This document shows positions 63,315 through 64,000 of a stretch of 64,000 nucleotides of DNA, piece after piece. The DNA lies in NCBI GenBank assembly GCA_965262425.1, contig OZ253536.1, positions 558,001 through 622,000 on the forward strand, in the 5' to 3' direction. Source of the stretch: CAZOZZ01 sp965262425 (GTDB lineage Bacteria; Acidobacteriota; Terriglobia; 20CM-2-55-15). The notes beneath the pieces are model-generated. The model saw only the letters and a list, made by a program, of their open reading frames with translations. It did not search any database and was not told the DNA's origin. Position numbers and translations under genes: made by a program. The stretch's first letter is position 1; every line of letters begins with the position of its first letter.

Positions 63315-64000
63315 CTACTTATCTTGATTCGCCGCGCGCCACTGCTCGTAACGCAGGCGAAGAGTCTTGACCGGGTTCAGGTCCTCGCCCTCCCGGATAC
63401 CCTGTGCGTGATCCGGAGACGGCTGCGAGACGGTGAGGTACATCGCGTAGTCCCCGTCGTTGTAGGAGTCCCCATTCGAATCGGTCGGATCGGCCCTTAG
63501 AATGTATGCGACGTGTGCGGTTTTGGCGTCGCAGGGAATTGGAGCTGCACCGCCGTCTTCCGGGTGTGGAGGGCAGATGCAACGGCTGTCACCGCCCGCC
63601 CGGTCCCCCGCCCACAGCGCCGCCATGGCACGATCCGCGAGTGAGCCGCTGGTCTGGACGAACGCTTTGACGGCGCTGGGGACGACGTCATGCATGCGGA
63701 GGGTGTTACCCTGGACCGCATAGAAGATCTCCGTACCCGGGACCTGGCCATGCATGAATTGGGTAACAAAACCGTTGCCCAATCCGGAGTGTCCCGCCGC
63801 CCGGCCTTCCATGTCGACGATCCCGAACTGGCGCGATTGGAAAGCGGGATCGGCGCTCAACATCTCAATGATCTCGTGTGGATCGGTCCCCTTCTGCAGT
63901 TCCTCGAAGACAAGCATCTGGTTCCGGCCCGTGCCGTCCGCCGCGGCCTGACAGGTCGCTATCCCGATGCCGGGCACGACGACGCCGATCGCGTCTTTCA
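63315..64000 (-). CDS. DUF1028 family protein, 5' end beyond window
   Basis: The frame stays open to the end of the window (upstream residues DAIGVVVPGIGIATCQAAA), so the N-terminus is missing. Visible family features are DPHEIIEMLSADPAFQSRQF, VDMEGRAAGHSGLGNGF, YAVQGNTLRMHDVVPSAVKA and LADRAMAALWAGDRAGGDSR. These match the DUF1028 (Ntn-hydrolase-like) fold found in secreted bacterial proteins of unknown activity. The C-terminal ~70 residues (DPTDSNGDSYNDGDYAMYLT and so on) resemble the variable tail of secreted members. The stop is TAG at 63315-63317. It is convergent with the upstream TPR gene. Confidence 0.85.
   Translation of the reverse strand, partial: KDAIGVVVPGIGIATCQAAADGTGRNQMLVFEELQKGTDPHEIIEMLSADPAFQSRQFGIVDMEGRAAGHSGLGNGFVTQFMHGQVPGTEIFYAVQGNTLRMHDVVPSAVKAFVQTSGSLADRAMAALWAGDRAGGDSRCICPPHPEDGGAAPIPCDAKTAHVAYILRADPTDSNGDSYNDGDYAMYLTVSQPSPDHAQGIREGEDLNPVKTLRLRYEQWRAANQDK

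Noticed and set aside
1..64000. CRISPR arrays, rRNA operons, tRNA genes
   Set aside because: No regularly spaced short repeats and no rRNA or tRNA consensus sequences were seen on either strand by eye; a covariance-model scan was not possible.

Overview
The window is a 64 kb, GC-rich bacterial chromosome segment, most probably from an Acidobacteriota member. This rests on gene families that are common together in that phylum: Oar-like TonB receptors with an N-terminal carboxypeptidase-regulatory domain, ADOP-type FtsX/MacB permeases next to a PadR regulator, a VWFA-related domain, DUF5666 proteins, CRTAC1 (FG-GAP plus ASPIC/UnbV) proteins and DUF1592/DUF1552 proteins. No rRNA, tRNA or CRISPR array was found. 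The assignment below phylum level is open.

Layout. (1) 1-5193 (+): first DUF1592-DUF1552-ankyrin cassette, cut at its 5' end by the window edge. (2) 5198-8098: an IS630-family element followed directly by an IS1380-family element. Each transposase is killed by one in-frame stop. They abut a decayed PPIase/TPR pseudogene (8099-8868). (3) 9339-14776 (-): second cassette, with a near-consensus sigma70 promoter and an inverted repeat at the start site. (4) 14936-18940 (-): a YVTN-propeller/cytochrome protein and a DUF5666 protein, with an intact IS4-family element (18977-20455, 9-bp target duplication) just upstream. (5) 20699-35790 (-): a TonB receptor with its own promoter and terminator, then a run of overlapping genes for a pentaheme membrane cytochrome with TPRs, two CRTAC1 proteins, a TPR-CRTAC1 fusion and a TPR protein. 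A degenerate IS lies within the run. (6) 36163-37272 (+): acetamidase/formamidase. (7) 37927-43425 (+): third, complete cassette ending in a terminator. (8) 43584-49102 (+): VOC-fold Tat protein, c-type cytochrome, exported amidase, redoxin and a TPR protein. (9) 49251-54724: PadR regulator and two ADOP permeases, the first frameshifted near its end. (10) 54869-58841: WD40-like propeller, a G-tract-frameshifted membrane protein, an ECF sigma factor and zinc-finger anti-sigma factor, and a histidine phosphatase. (11) 58948-64000: BlaI repressor and a BlaR1-like M56 peptidase fused to VWFA-like and DUF5666-like domains, a TPR protein, and a DUF1028 protein that runs off the window.

Taken together, most proteins are predicted to act outside the cytoplasm: Tat or Sec exported enzymes of unknown chemistry, many CxxCH haem proteins, surface or periplasmic repeat proteins (ankyrin, TPR, FG-GAP, YVTN, WD40) and a TonB receptor. 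The most striking pattern is the three-fold repetition of the DUF1592-DUF1552-ankyrin cassette within 43 kb, in two orientations, with IS elements between and beside the copies. The second is the cytochrome/CRTAC1/TPR gene run beside a TonB receptor. Both look like extracytoplasmic uptake or oxidation systems whose substrates cannot be read from the sequence.
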